Position numbers and translations under genes: made by a program
NCBI RefSeq assembly: GCF_004355005.1
Contig: NZ_SMSJ01000028.1
Location: 1 to 64,000, forward strand
Length of the DNA: 64,000 nt
Source: Dankookia rubra
Lineage (GTDB): Bacteria > Pseudomonadota > Alphaproteobacteria > Acetobacterales > Acetobacteraceae
Direction of reading: 5' to 3'
Notes under the pieces: generated by a model
The model's database searches: none
Told to the model about the DNA's origin: nothing
What the model saw: the letters and a program-made list of their open reading frames with translations, nothing else
Part shown: in pieces, positions 1 through 8,631 of the stretch
How the letters are laid out: each line of letters opens with the position of its first letter
Numbering within the stretch: position 1 is the stretch's first letter

Positions 1-83
1 TCGGGCACATGCGCAGGCTATCGAAGCTGCCCGACCGCGTTCGCAGCTTCTTCGGGCACAAGACTTTTCGCTACGCCGCCTGA
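1..83 (+). mobile_element. Transposase C-terminal remnant at window edge
   Basis: The + frame from position 3 to the TGA at 81-83 encodes a basic tail ending in RSFFGHKTFRYAA, which looks like the C-terminus of an IS transposase. The IS family cannot be assigned from 26 residues. The rest of the element lies outside the window. Its end overlaps the 3' end of the truncated MBL-fold gene on the opposite strand, so this element appears to have inserted into that gene. Confidence 0.45.
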
Positions 84-571
84 TTCAAGATCGCCCAGGC
101 CGGATCAATAGCATGCTCGTTACGGCCGATGAGATAGCGGGCGTTGGGAAATGTTGGCGTCCACCGTCCGTCATCGCATCGCATGTTCCACCCAACATGA
201 TCAACATGGAGGTGGGTGCAGAAGATGATGTCCACATCCGCCGGATCGACGCCTGCCTTCACCAGCCGATCCAGAAACCCCGTGCCGCGCCGCTGATGCC
301 ACGCCGGGATCTCCGGCCGGTCTTTCTGTTCCCCAATGCACGTGTCCACGAGGATCGTCCGCCCGTGCGTCCGAAGGACAAAGGATTGTACCGCGAACCT
401 CACGATGTCCCGTTCCAGGTCCAAGAAGTCTGGCTCGAGCAGCTTGCGGTGCTGCATCAGCCGGAGCCCATCGCACCCCGGCAGGGAGCCGCTCAGCGGC
501 AGCTCGAAGTCGTCATCATCAACGATAACGTCGACACACACCTCTTCGATCGCAAACCGCAACATGTCCAT
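71..571 (-). pseudogene. MBL-fold metallohydrolase, C-terminally truncated
   Basis: The 166 residues match the N-terminal half of a metallo-beta-lactamase-fold hydrolase of the lactonase/quorum-quenching-like group. The zinc signature THLHVDHVGWN is intact (His120, His122, Asp124, His125), preceded by the typical strand ILVDTCIG. Family members usually run to about 270-300 residues and supply further ligands (a His, an Asp and a His) downstream; these are missing. The frame ends inside the terminal sequence of a transposase at the left edge, so the gene was probably cut by an IS insertion. A complete, active enzyme is unlikely. The natural substrate cannot be told from this fragment. Confidence 0.75.
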
Positions 572-1063
572 CAGCCTCGGCGTTCAAGGAGAATGGGTCT
601 GATATTCGGCACGGGGTACAACCCGCGCCTCGCGCTTCCCGCGGGCGAGGAGAAGGCTTCCTCGATCACGGTCGGCCGCGGGTTTGCTGCGCACTTGCGC
701 GGTTTTGCACGCCGCGCCGCAACCAAGATTTGGCCTCCGCCGCAAACATTGATGCAGCAACACTCGGCTGGCGCAATGCTCGGCCGCGATGGCTCGAACT
801 GCAGACTGCGGCAGGAGGCGAGCAGGCGGCTTTCGAATGGCTGAGCGACGAGAGCCGACATGAACCGAGGCAACGAACTGGTAGGAATTGGTGTGGAGGT
901 TCCAATGCGCCTTCAGGCACACCCTTAAAATAAACTCCTTCAACGCGAGGTGCCATCCACGCACACAGCTTCGGTGCATAGGGCGAGCAGGACAAGATGC
1001 TGAAGCTGAGAAGACAGATGAAGGATCCTCCCGCTGTGCAGACTGACGCCTGAACCGAAGCCC
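572..1063. other. Gene-free stretch, contains a dispersed repeat
   Basis: No ORF here resembles a known protein. It separates the broken MBL gene from the hybrid kinase and contains one copy of a roughly 100-base repeat (627-727) that recurs at about 26.8 kb. The kinase promoter should lie in the right part, but no clear -35/-10 pair is visible. Confidence 0.5.
627..727. repeat. Dispersed ~100-bp repeat, copy A
   Basis: This stretch aligns by eye with 26798-26902 in the same orientation. Shared blocks include GATCACGGTC/AATCACGGTC, GGGTTTGC and TTTTGCACGCC/GTTTGCACGCC. On the minus strand both copies also share a similar peptide (…AANPRPTVI… against …AANPCLTVI…). I estimate about three-quarters identity. 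It may be an IS end or a small non-autonomous element; its nature is unknown. Confidence 0.55.
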
Positions 1064-3412
1064 ATGGGAGCCTTCGTTCTTTCACTTCGTGCCCCGAAGC
1101 TGTCCAATCTGCTTGTTGGCCTTGTGGCCGTCGCGCTTATGCCGGCCCTCCTCGCCGGCGGGGTCGCCGTGTGGAGCGTGGCGGACAGTCGTGAGCAGAT
1201 CGCCGAGGCACGCCTTCGAGCCACTGCGCAGGCCCTTGCCCTCGCAGTCGACCGTGAGTTCGGCGGCATCGAGGGTGCCCTTTCCGCCTTTGCCACCTCG
1301 CCCGCCCTCGGTGATGATCCACTCCGACCGCGCGACCTTTCGGCCTTGCACGCCCAGGCGATCCGAGTTGCCCGACAGTACGAGGCGACGATTGCCATCC
1401 TCGCCCCCGACGGGGAGCAGGTGCTCAGTTCCTTGCGGCCGCTCGGTGTTCCCATGGCTCGTGCAGCCTCCTCGAAAGCGGTTGAGCGGGCCTTTACGTC
1501 TGGCAGATCCGCGGTCGGCGAGGTGGTCGTCGGCTCCCTTTCTGGAAAGCCCGTGGTCTCGGTCGCCATTCCCCTGAAGGACGGATCGGGTCGGGTCACG
1601 GCTGTCGCAGTGGCTGCCATTGGTGCGGAGCGGCTGCGCGGTCTTCTTGGGCGCCAGGTCTTGTCCGAGGGTGCCATAGCCTCAGCCGCCGACGCCCGAG
1701 CTGTCCTGGTTGCGAGCACCCATGCCGAGATCAACCGCTTTGTCGGGCAGCCCTTGCCCGCCCAGAACCAACACTATTTCGCGGGGCGGGACAGTGCGTC
1801 CTATCGCGGCATCGCGCTCGACGGGGTGGAACGCGTTTTCGGCTTCGCAGCGGTGCCCGCCGCGGAAGGGTGGACCGTCTTTGTCGGAGAACCTGCCGCC
1901 CTGTACGATGCGGCGTGGCGCCGACCGCTCCTCGCACTCCTGGGCGGCAGCAGCGTGGCTTTCCTTATCGGAGGGCTGGCTGCCCTGCTCACCGCGCGCC
2001 GCATTCTCATCCCTGTCCAACAGCTGAGCCGCCACGCCCAGGCCTTGGCGGCGGGCAGCGCGACGGCAACAGTGGCTGACCTTCGTCCTGCAGGCGTCGA
2101 TGAACTGGAGACATTGCGGCACGGCTTTGCCGAGGCCGAGGCGGCGGTGCGAGCCGGCGACGCAGCCATGCGCAGGCTGAACGAGGAGCTTGAGGCGCGC
2201 GTGCAGCGAGAGGTGGCAGCGCGGCAGAGAGCCCAGGCCCAGCTCGCCCACGGGCAGCGGATGGAAGCGCTAGGCCAGCTCGCCGGCGGCATCGCGCACG
2301 ACTTCAACAACGTCCTGCAGGCCGTCAGCGGTGGCGCAAAGCTCATTGAGGATGCGGGCGACAACTTGGCCCGTGTCCGCCGCATCGCGGCCATGGTGCG
2401 GGAGGCTGCGGTCCGAGGCGCCGCGGTCACGCGACGGCTGCTGGCCTTCTCTCGCCGGGCCGATCTCCGCGCTGAACCGCTCAATGCGCATGACCTGCTC
2501 CGGGAGATGCAGGAGGTGCTCGCTTATACCCTTGGGGGTGGGATCAAGATGGAGGTGGAGGTCGAGGCCCGACTACCCCCGTTGCTCGCCGACAAGGGGC
2601 AGATGGAGACGATCCTCGTGAACCTGGCCGCGAATGCGCGGGACGCGATGGCTGGCCAGGGAACGATCACTTTCTCCGCTGGCATTGCATTGGTGTCCGG
2701 GGAGGATGGCGGAGGGCCGCCGCAGCTTGCGCTAGGCGCCTATATCCGGCTTTCGGTGCACGACGCCGGTGTGGGCATGCCGCCCGAGGTGCTGGCGCGA
2801 GCGTCGGAGCCCTTCTTCACGACGAAGCCGCAAGGAAAGGGAACCGGGCTCGGGCTTGCCATGGCTCGCGGCTTCGCCGAACAGTCGGGCGGCGCCTTTG
2901 CTCTGGAGAGCGCGCTGGGCCAAGGCACGACAGTTTCGCTCTGGCTGCCCGCCGCGGAGGAGGAGCTGCCTGCGGCGGGGCCGCCCGCCTCGACTTATCC
3001 AGATCATGCCAAAATCGAGCACGGAAATCTTCTGCTCGTGGATGACGAGGCGATCGTGCGGGAGATCACCGCAGAGGGTCTCAGGGCGGCAGGATTTATC
3101 GTCCGCGTCGCAGCGGAAGCCGCCGAGGCGCTGGAGATCCTTGCCAGCGACGAGAAGGTGGACCTACTCGTCTCCGACCTGTCCATGCCGGGGATGGACG
3201 GGCTGGCGCTGATCCGGAATGCGCAGCAGCGGCGGCCCGGTCTGCCCGCCATCCTGCTCACCGGCTACGCGACGGACGCGGCGGAGCTGGCCCTCGGTGG
3301 AGCACTGAGCGGTACCTTCTCGCTCCTCCGCAAGCCGGTCGACGCCAAGGTGCTCGCGGACCGCGTAGCGGTGCTCCTGAAAGCCGGGGAGGCGGCCTCG
3401 ATGCGTCGCTGA
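1064..3412 (+). CDS. Hybrid sensor histidine kinase with receiver domain
   Basis: This 782-residue membrane kinase should sense an extracytoplasmic signal and relay phosphate to its own receiver. An N-terminal membrane helix (about 15-38) is followed by a Cache-like periplasmic region, a second helix (about 290-312), a HAMP segment and a coiled coil. The HisKA box GGIAHDFNNVL has His412 as the phospho-acceptor. The HATPase region shows NLAANARDAM (N box), DAGVGM (G1), FFTTK (F box) and GTGLGLAM (G2). A C-terminal REC domain begins near residue 657 with the acidic pair in LLLVDDEA and has Asp705 (SDLSMPG) as receiver residue, plus the Thr and Lys of LLTGYA and RKP. It looks intact, unlike the signalling genes beside it. 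No dedicated regulator gene is adjacent. Confidence 0.93.
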   Translation: MGAFVLSLRAPKLSNLLVGLVAVALMPALLAGGVAVWSVADSREQIAEARLRATAQALALAVDREFGGIEGALSAFATSPALGDDPLRPRDLSALHAQAIRVARQYEATIAILAPDGEQVLSSLRPLGVPMARAASSKAVERAFTSGRSAVGEVVVGSLSGKPVVSVAIPLKDGSGRVTAVAVAAIGAERLRGLLGRQVLSEGAIASAADARAVLVASTHAEINRFVGQPLPAQNQHYFAGRDSASYRGIALDGVERVFGFAAVPAAEGWTVFVGEPAALYDAAWRRPLLALLGGSSVAFLIGGLAALLTARRILIPVQQLSRHAQALAAGSATATVADLRPAGVDELETLRHGFAEAEAAVRAGDAAMRRLNEELEARVQREVAARQRAQAQLAHGQRMEALGQLAGGIAHDFNNVLQAVSGGAKLIEDAGDNLARVRRIAAMVREAAVRGAAVTRRLLAFSRRADLRAEPLNAHDLLREMQEVLAYTLGGGIKMEVEVEARLPPLLADKGQMETILVNLAANARDAMAGQGTITFSAGIALVSGEDGGGPPQLALGAYIRLSVHDAGVGMPPEVLARASEPFFTTKPQGKGTGLGLAMARGFAEQSGGAFALESALGQGTTVSLWLPAAEEELPAAGPPASTYPDHAKIEHGNLLLVDDEAIVREITAEGLRAAGFIVRVAAEAAEALEILASDEKVDLLVSDLSMPGMDGLALIRNAQQRRPGLPAILLTGYATDAAELALGGALSGTFSLLRKPVDAKVLADRVAVLLKAGEAASMRR

Positions 3413-4050
3413 TGTGCGGCCATCGCTGCCACGGTAGGCCGAGATGCGGACCAGGTAATGGGCGCCGTCGGCGGCATGATGCGCGCGCCGCTCGACGGCA
3501 TTCCCCACCCTTGAGGACCACCGTCACGTCCGCCGCCAGGTCCGGCAGGCCGAACCGGCGCGCCAGATCGGTAATCGGGCGTCCGCGGTCGCCGGGGAGG
3601 ATGTTGAACACCTTCGCCGCGGCAGGGGTGAAGCTGAGGATCGCCAGACGGTCGTCAAGGAAGACCGTGGCGACATCGGTGCTGTCGAACAGGTTCTGCA
3701 GGTCGGCATTGGCGCGGCCGGGCGCATCGACCTTGGCGCTCAGCTCCACATTGACGGTGTGCAGCTCCTCGCTGACCGACTGCAGTTCCTCCTTGGACGC
3801 CTCCATCTCTTCGTTGGTGGACTGCAGCTCCTCGTTCACCGACACGAGCTCCTCGTTCGAGGACTTCAGTTCCTCGAGCGCCGTCGCGTATTCCTCGATC
3901 AGCGACTGCAGCCGCTCGCGCGTTTCCCGCAGCTCGCGCTCCAGGTGGATCGCGGTGCCGTCCTGGGTGCGCACGCGCCCGAGCGCCCCCTCCCGCGAGA
4001 GCGCCGGACCCTCATCGGAGAAGAGCACGAAGTAGACATGCACTACTCCA
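3413..4050 (-). pseudogene. CheR/PAS-type chemoreceptor-methylase remnant, frameshifted
   Basis: The minus strand carries the linker and PAS part of a CheB-CheR-PAS hybrid. A coiled coil with the diagnostic repeats SSNEELVSVNEEL and QSTNEEMEASKEEL is followed by a PAS fold (NLFDSTDVATVFLDD … FTPAAAKVFN). Near 3506-3512, at a GGGG run, the reading frame shifts by one; the PAS C-terminus then continues as VERRAHHAADGAHYLVRI. Upstream of about 4050 the CheB and CheR domains are missing, and the downstream end abuts the hybrid kinase stop codon. It is a fragment with no expected function. The HWE kinase remnant at 5.8-6.5 kb could be another piece of the same parent gene, since CheB-CheR-PAS-HWE fusions are common; that link is an inference. 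Confidence 0.75.
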
Positions 4051-4165
4051 GCTGGTTCGGCTCCACGTCGCCCTCCGGCTTTCCCCTGCCCAGGTCCGCT
4101 CGCCACCCTGCTCAGCTTCAGGGCGGGATGCGGCGTGTGTTGCAACCGAGTAGACCACGCGTCGC

Positions 4166-5290
4166 CTAGGTCACGGTGAGCGGCGCCGCACCGAGGGCAG
4201 GGACGAGACCCGAAGCGGCGTAGCCAGACAGGTCCATCGTTGATCGGACACCGACCGAGCCGCGGTGCGCGGCAAGCCAGCGATCGGCAGCACCGCGGCC
4301 GAGGTCACGCATCTCCGTTAGGAAGCCCCAACTCGCGTCGCGGTGGCTGCCGCCCTTGAGCGCGCGGAACGCCTCCTCGGCGCCAATCACATGCATGCGG
4401 GCATCGCGCAGCCGGGCCAGGGCATCCACCGCCGAGGCAGGCACGTCGGTCAGGAAGCGCTGCGCCAAGGCAAGCGAGCGCAACTCCTGCCGCAGTGCAG
4501 TGCCGAAAGCAATTTCGTCCACGCGTTCGGCCACACCGGACGCACCGGCGGGCAGGTCGGGCCGTTCCTCGGGCGTGGTACGGACCAGCACGATGTCGGC
4601 GGGCGCGCCCGCCTCGACCAGGGCACGCAGCGGTGGATTGGCAGCGTAACCGCCGTCCCAGTAGGCTTCGCCGTCGATCACCACTGTTGGAAAGAGTTGC
4701 GGCAGGCATGCGGAGGCAAGCAACGCCTCGGCCGTAACCTCGGCATCCCGGAACAGCTTCGCCTCGCCGGTCCGTACGCGGGTAGCCGAGATCACCAGAG
4801 TGGGCGCGTTCGGCGTCCCGAAGGCGGAAGGGTCGAGCAGGCCGTCAAGAACACCCCGGAGCGGGTTCAGTCCGAGTGGGTTGACCTGAGTCCGCGACAG
4901 TCCCCTCGCGGCTTGGCGCAGTGCATCGGCGACGGGCGACATCAGCCCCGCGAAGGGCAGGAGAGTGCCAGCCCCGGCCACATCGGGCGAGCCGGAGGCG
5001 CTGGCAACGCGACGCCAGAAGGCTTCGAGGAGGCGCTTGGCCTCGCCCGGACCACCAGTGGCGAGCCCCTGGGCCAGCATGGCTGCGTTCATCGCCCCGG
5101 CGCTCGCGCCGCTGGCCGCTCCGATGCGGAGGACTGGCTCGTCGAGCAGGCGGTCGAGCACGCCCCAGGAGAAGGCGCCGAGGGAGCCCCCGCCCTGCAA
5201 TGCCAGCGTCACCGGACGGGCATCCACACGCGGCTCCGGATGGCCTGATCCTGTATCCGCCGGTCGGAGCATGGTTTGGGTGTCGGTCAT
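4166..5290 (-). CDS. Patatin-like phospholipase
   Basis: A 374-residue serine acyl-hydrolase of the patatin/RssA family, expected to release fatty acids from membrane lipids. The glycine-rich oxyanion motif QGGGSLGAF (residues 32-40) precedes the nucleophile elbow GASAG with Ser63. The second member of the Ser-Asp dyad is Asp212 in WDGGY. All catalytic parts are present and the length is normal for bacterial single-domain patatins. No signal peptide or membrane span is evident, so it is probably cytosolic. A small two-helix membrane protein lies four bases upstream on the same strand and is probably co-transcribed. The ATG at 5290 gives about 25 residues before the core and fits the family. 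Confidence 0.92.
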   Translation of the reverse strand: MTDTQTMLRPADTGSGHPEPRVDARPVTLALQGGGSLGAFSWGVLDRLLDEPVLRIGAASGASAGAMNAAMLAQGLATGGPGEAKRLLEAFWRRVASASGSPDVAGAGTLLPFAGLMSPVADALRQAARGLSRTQVNPLGLNPLRGVLDGLLDPSAFGTPNAPTLVISATRVRTGEAKLFRDAEVTAEALLASACLPQLFPTVVIDGEAYWDGGYAANPPLRALVEAGAPADIVLVRTTPEERPDLPAGASGVAERVDEIAFGTALRQELRSLALAQRFLTDVPASAVDALARLRDARMHVIGAEEAFRALKGGSHRDASWGFLTEMRDLGRGAADRWLAAHRGSVGVRSTMDLSGYAASGLVPALGAAPLTVT

Positions 5291-5294
5291 GATG

Positions 5295-5516
5295 CTAGCT
5301 CCCTACGAAAGCTGTGGTGAGGCTTGGAGTCACCACGGAGCGCCGCCGCGCGGCAGCCAAAATGGCCGCACCGACCACGGCCAGGACCAAAGCGGTGGAG
5401 AGCCAAGGCAGCGAGGGCGCCCACGGCAGGACGGCGATGGCGGCAAGGGCCAGGAGAACGCCGGAGAGATTGCGAACGATCCAGGGGACCGCCCTCCGGC
5501 GCAGGGCGACGACCAT
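5295..5516 (-). CDS. Small two-helix membrane protein
   Basis: A 73-residue hypothetical protein made of a basic N-terminus (VVALRRRAVPW), two hydrophobic helices separated by LPWAPSLPW, and a short basic tail. It ends four bases before the patatin start, so the two probably form one transcript. The ATG at 5516 has GGAA about ten bases upstream; an in-frame ATG at 5552 would add 12 residues. I recognise no family. A role in the membrane together with the phospholipase is only a guess. Confidence 0.5.
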   Translation of the reverse strand: MVVALRRRAVPWIVRNLSGVLLALAAIAVLPWAPSLPWLSTALVLAVVGAAILAAARRRSVVTPSLTTAFVGS

Positions 5517-5816
5517 ATTGCTTTTCCGATATATCATTGTGCGATGCAGCAAATGTGGTGATTGCCGGATGGAATACTCACCGAAGCACGGAATGGTGTC
5601 TCTCTAAGCTCGCAGGAGAATGGAAGGAGGTCCGGGCGAATGGCCGCGTCCCCGCTGATGCGGATTAACGCTTCCGCCGAAGCTCGTGCTTCAGTCTTTT
5701 CGGGTGCACCTGCGCTAGGCTGTTGCCTACCTCAAGCATGCAACGACGGCCGCACGATCGTCGTGCCTGCTGCCGGCGGCGGCTTCTCGCCCATCCGGCC
5801 GACTGCTGTGGCGCTC

Positions 5817-6539
5817 CTAGAACGTCAACCGCGCCTTCGCCATGCGAAGCGTAATGACAGCGCCTCTGGGCTGCCAGTCATGAGCAATCGCGCCACCGAG
5901 TTGCCGACGGAGGCTGCGCTCAAGCAACCTGCTGCCAAATCCTCCCGGGCCGGTAGGAGTACCGATGCGCGGGCCGCCCCGCTCCGTCCAGACCACCGCG
6001 ATCTCGCCTTCGTCCTCCGCGCACATCACGTCGAGTGTGCCGCGCGGGCGGGACAGCGACCCATACTTGACCGAGTTGGTGGCAAGCCCGTGCATGATGA
6101 GCGCGAGCGCCGCCGCCGCCACCTCCCCCACCCGCACCTCCGGCACTGTCACCCGGAGGCGGTCGCCAATGATGCCCCTGGTGTCATAGGGCGCGAACAG
6201 GTCGCCAAACAGAGCGGCCTGAGGCACACTGTCACCCGGCACCGGCCGGATCAGGTCGTGTGCCCGTCCCGGCGTCGCCAAGCGCTGCCTCAGATCGCGC
6301 TCCATCTCTGTCGTTGTCGCCGCCGAGCGGGCGGCGATGGAGGTCAGGCTGGACGCGATGGCGAACAGGTTCTTGACCCGATGGCTCATCGCGCCCGCCA
6401 GCAGGTCCCGGGTCTCCTCGGCCTCCTTGCGCGCCGTGCAATCGAGAAGTGCCGAACATGATACGGCCGGCAATACCCTCGTCAGCACCCCGCCCGCGCC
6501 CGCCTCAGCCGTGTGATTGCCGACGGCGTTCGGCGCCAC
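5817..6539 (-). pseudogene. HWE/HisKA_2 histidine kinase catalytic remnant
   Basis: The reading frame encodes the dimerisation and catalytic parts of an HWE-type histidine kinase. It shows the phospho-acceptor stretch LLAGAMSHRVKNLFAI, the N-box-like region LIMHGLATNSVKYGSLS, the eponymous W-x-E as WTERGGP, and a C-terminal GFGSRLLERSL. The upstream part, ending in the typical LLDCTARKEAEETR of a PAS-to-kinase linker, degenerates into unrelated sequence, so the sensory domain is missing. The canonical HELATNAVKYG has become HGLATNSVKYG. It is most likely a 5'-truncated relic. It could still be expressed as a soluble kinase core, but no start or Shine-Dalgarno stands out. Confidence 0.65.
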
Positions 6540-6652
6540 CTTGCTTCAGGTCTCGCCTCGCCGAGCACTGCGACGCATGGAAGAGCAGGATGCGCCGCGG
6601 CCACCGCCTGACGCCGCCGGCCGCTTGGCCAGGGCCGCGGCATGATGGCCGC

Positions 6653-7488
6653 ATGACCCGTGTTCCAGTGCCGTTCACCCCTCGCGTTGTCCATCTGACA
6701 ACCGACGCTCGGCCCTCTGATATCCCGAACGATTGGCTGATGCGCTGGGACGAGGAGGCCGGTGCCATCTCCCGTCGCCGCAAGCCGGCCGGCTACCTCG
6801 ACGGGATCACGCGCGACCGCCGGGGCGGCTCGTTATTTGCGAACTCGGCGCGCGCCGCCTGACGCGCACCGAGCACGACGGGACCACCACCGTGCTGGCC
6901 GACCGCTGGAAAGGGAAGCGCCTGACCAAGCCGGATGATGCCGTGGTGAAGTCGGATGGCTCCACCGGGTTCAGCGACAACGGTGCCGGCATCCGCGGCA
7001 ACTGCCTCGGCGACAAAACACTGCGGGAAATGCCCTTCCGGGTCTACCGGATCGACGACACGACAGGCGCGATGATCATCGCACTGGACGACATGGAGCG
7101 TCCCAATGGGTTTTGCTTCTCGCCGGATGATCGTCTGCGCCGTGTGGTGGACACGCCGTCGGTGCGCCGGACGACACGGGTCTACGACGTCGCCGAAGAC
7201 AGCAAGGCGCTGCGCAACGGCCGCCTGCTTGTCGATGCCACCCCCGGCTACACCGACGGTATCCGCTGCGACATGCAGGGCGACGTCTGGTGTGGCTTCT
7301 CCTGCGGTGAGGGGCAGGACGGCGTGGCCGTGTTCGCACCGGACGGCGAGATGATCGGCCGCATCCTGTTGCCGGAGCGCTGCGCGAAGGTCCGCTTCGG
7401 TGGTGCCAGGCGAAGCCGTCTGTTCATGACCGCGAGCCAATCCGTCTGCGTGCTCTACGTTGAGGCCCAGGGCGTGCTGGGCGGGTAG
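6653..7488 (+). pseudogene. SMP-30/gluconolactonase family gene, frameshifted
   Basis: Two overlapping frames together give a six-bladed SMP-30/gluconolactonase/LRE-like propeller. The first, from the ATG at 6653, has SDIPNDWLMRWDEE and GITRDRRG. The second resumes as GRLVICELGARRLTRTEHDG and runs to RPNGFCFSPDD and beyond. The shift sits at the GGGG run near 6822-6830; one extra G would restore RRGRLVICE. The first ~50 residues of the family are missing, and the usual sequence around the metal site (normally WFTDPPYGI) is altered to GFSDNGAGI. Intact relatives hydrolyse sugar lactones, but this copy looks decayed beyond a single indel. Confidence 0.7.
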
Positions 7489-7632
7489 GGCGGCACACAT
7501 CGCATCGGCGCTGGGTGGCTACCGGCGCCGAACTCGCGGTTCTCTCGGCGGGTCTACACGCAAGCAAGCACGAGACCGCGCCGGACGGCTCGACAAGGCG
7601 AGCAGTCCACCGGCTAGCAGGCTGCCTTGAGG

Positions 7633-8565
7633 TCAAATGGCCAGCGCGATGCCTGCCTCTCGGTAGAACCGAGCCGCACCGGGATGGAAGGGCAGGACGC
7701 GGTTGGCACCAGCATTCGCGGCGCGCGTCGCCGCGGCGCTCGGATGGATCTCCGAAGCGGGGTCACGGGCGGAGAGTACACGGTGGGTCAGGTCATGCGC
7801 CCGCGCCTCCGGCAGCGCTGCATTGGCCACGATGAAGTTCCAGGCGCCGAAGCTCTCAATCGTGGCAACCTGCCCAGGATAGGTCCCAGGCGGCAGGCTC
7901 GTGGGCGAGAGATAGGGCAGGCGCGCCGTGACGGTCGTGACCAGCGGCGCCGGCAGCCCGAACACCACTGCGTCGGCACGTCCGAGCGCCAGCAGCAGGG
8001 AGGGGATGGGCACCACCGCGCCTTGCCAGAAGGCGTCGATGTGCCCGGCCGCCAACGCCTCGGCCTGTACCGCGGGGTCACCGCTCACCACCTCGGCGGT
8101 GAAGCCCGCGGCCTGAGCGGCAGCCCGAAAGAAGACCTCAGCCGGTCCTCGCGCAGGACCGCAGCCGACGCGCCGTCCGGCGAGATGGGCGAACTCGGTA
8201 ATGCCGCTCACGCGCAGCGCCGCGGCCTGGAAGCTGGTCTCATACATCGGGAACAGAGCCCGCACCTCAGAGTGCCGGCGCCCGCCCGCAGCCGGTGTGC
8301 CCTGGAGTGCGTCCCAGGCCGAGCCCAGAAACGCCGTGCCGAGCGCGTCTGGGTCGTCTTCGACCATCGAGAGGTTCTGCAGCGACCCCGTGGTCCGCCG
8401 CACCGTGACCGGGATGCCTTGCCGGCCGAGAAAGGTGGCAAGCCCCTCACCATAGGGCAGGAAGGCGCTACCAGGTCCCGCAGTGAGAAGGGCCAGCGGC
8501 GCCTGCGCCCGGGCGGGGCACGACGCGGCCAGGGCGAGCAGTGACAGCAGGGAACGGCGTCGCAT
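7633..8565 (-). CDS. TAXI-family TRAP transporter solute-binding protein
   Basis: A 310-residue periplasmic binding protein of the TAXI class. A signal peptide (MRRRSLLSLLALAASCPARAQ) is followed by the family opening LLTAGPGSAFLPYGEGLA and a two-lobe body with TFRRTTGS-like and GRRVGCGPA segments. Known TAXI proteins deliver organic anions such as glutamate or carboxylates to a fused DctQM permease. No TRAP permease is encoded nearby; the upstream neighbour is an MFS transporter 66 bases away on the same strand. The ligand is unknown. It may work with a permease elsewhere or act as a sensor. Confidence 0.85.
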   Translation of the reverse strand: MRRRSLLSLLALAASCPARAQAPLALLTAGPGSAFLPYGEGLATFLGRQGIPVTVRRTTGSLQNLSMVEDDPDALGTAFLGSAWDALQGTPAAGGRRHSEVRALFPMYETSFQAAALRVSGITEFAHLAGRRVGCGPARGPAEVFFRAAAQAAGFTAEVVSGDPAVQAEALAAGHIDAFWQGAVVPIPSLLLALGRADAVVFGLPAPLVTTVTARLPYLSPTSLPPGTYPGQVATIESFGAWNFIVANAALPEARAHDLTHRVLSARDPASEIHPSAAATRAANAGANRVLPFHPGAARFYREAGIALAI

Positions 8566-8631
8566 GGGGGCGAGCTCCGGTAGGATGGGCCGACCAGCCT
8601 GAAGAGACCTACGCCCTTGGCCGGCCGACTC

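Noticed and set aside
113-844. Long + frame opposite the MBL gene
   Set aside because: It is antisense to a clear MBL domain and encodes no recognisable protein.
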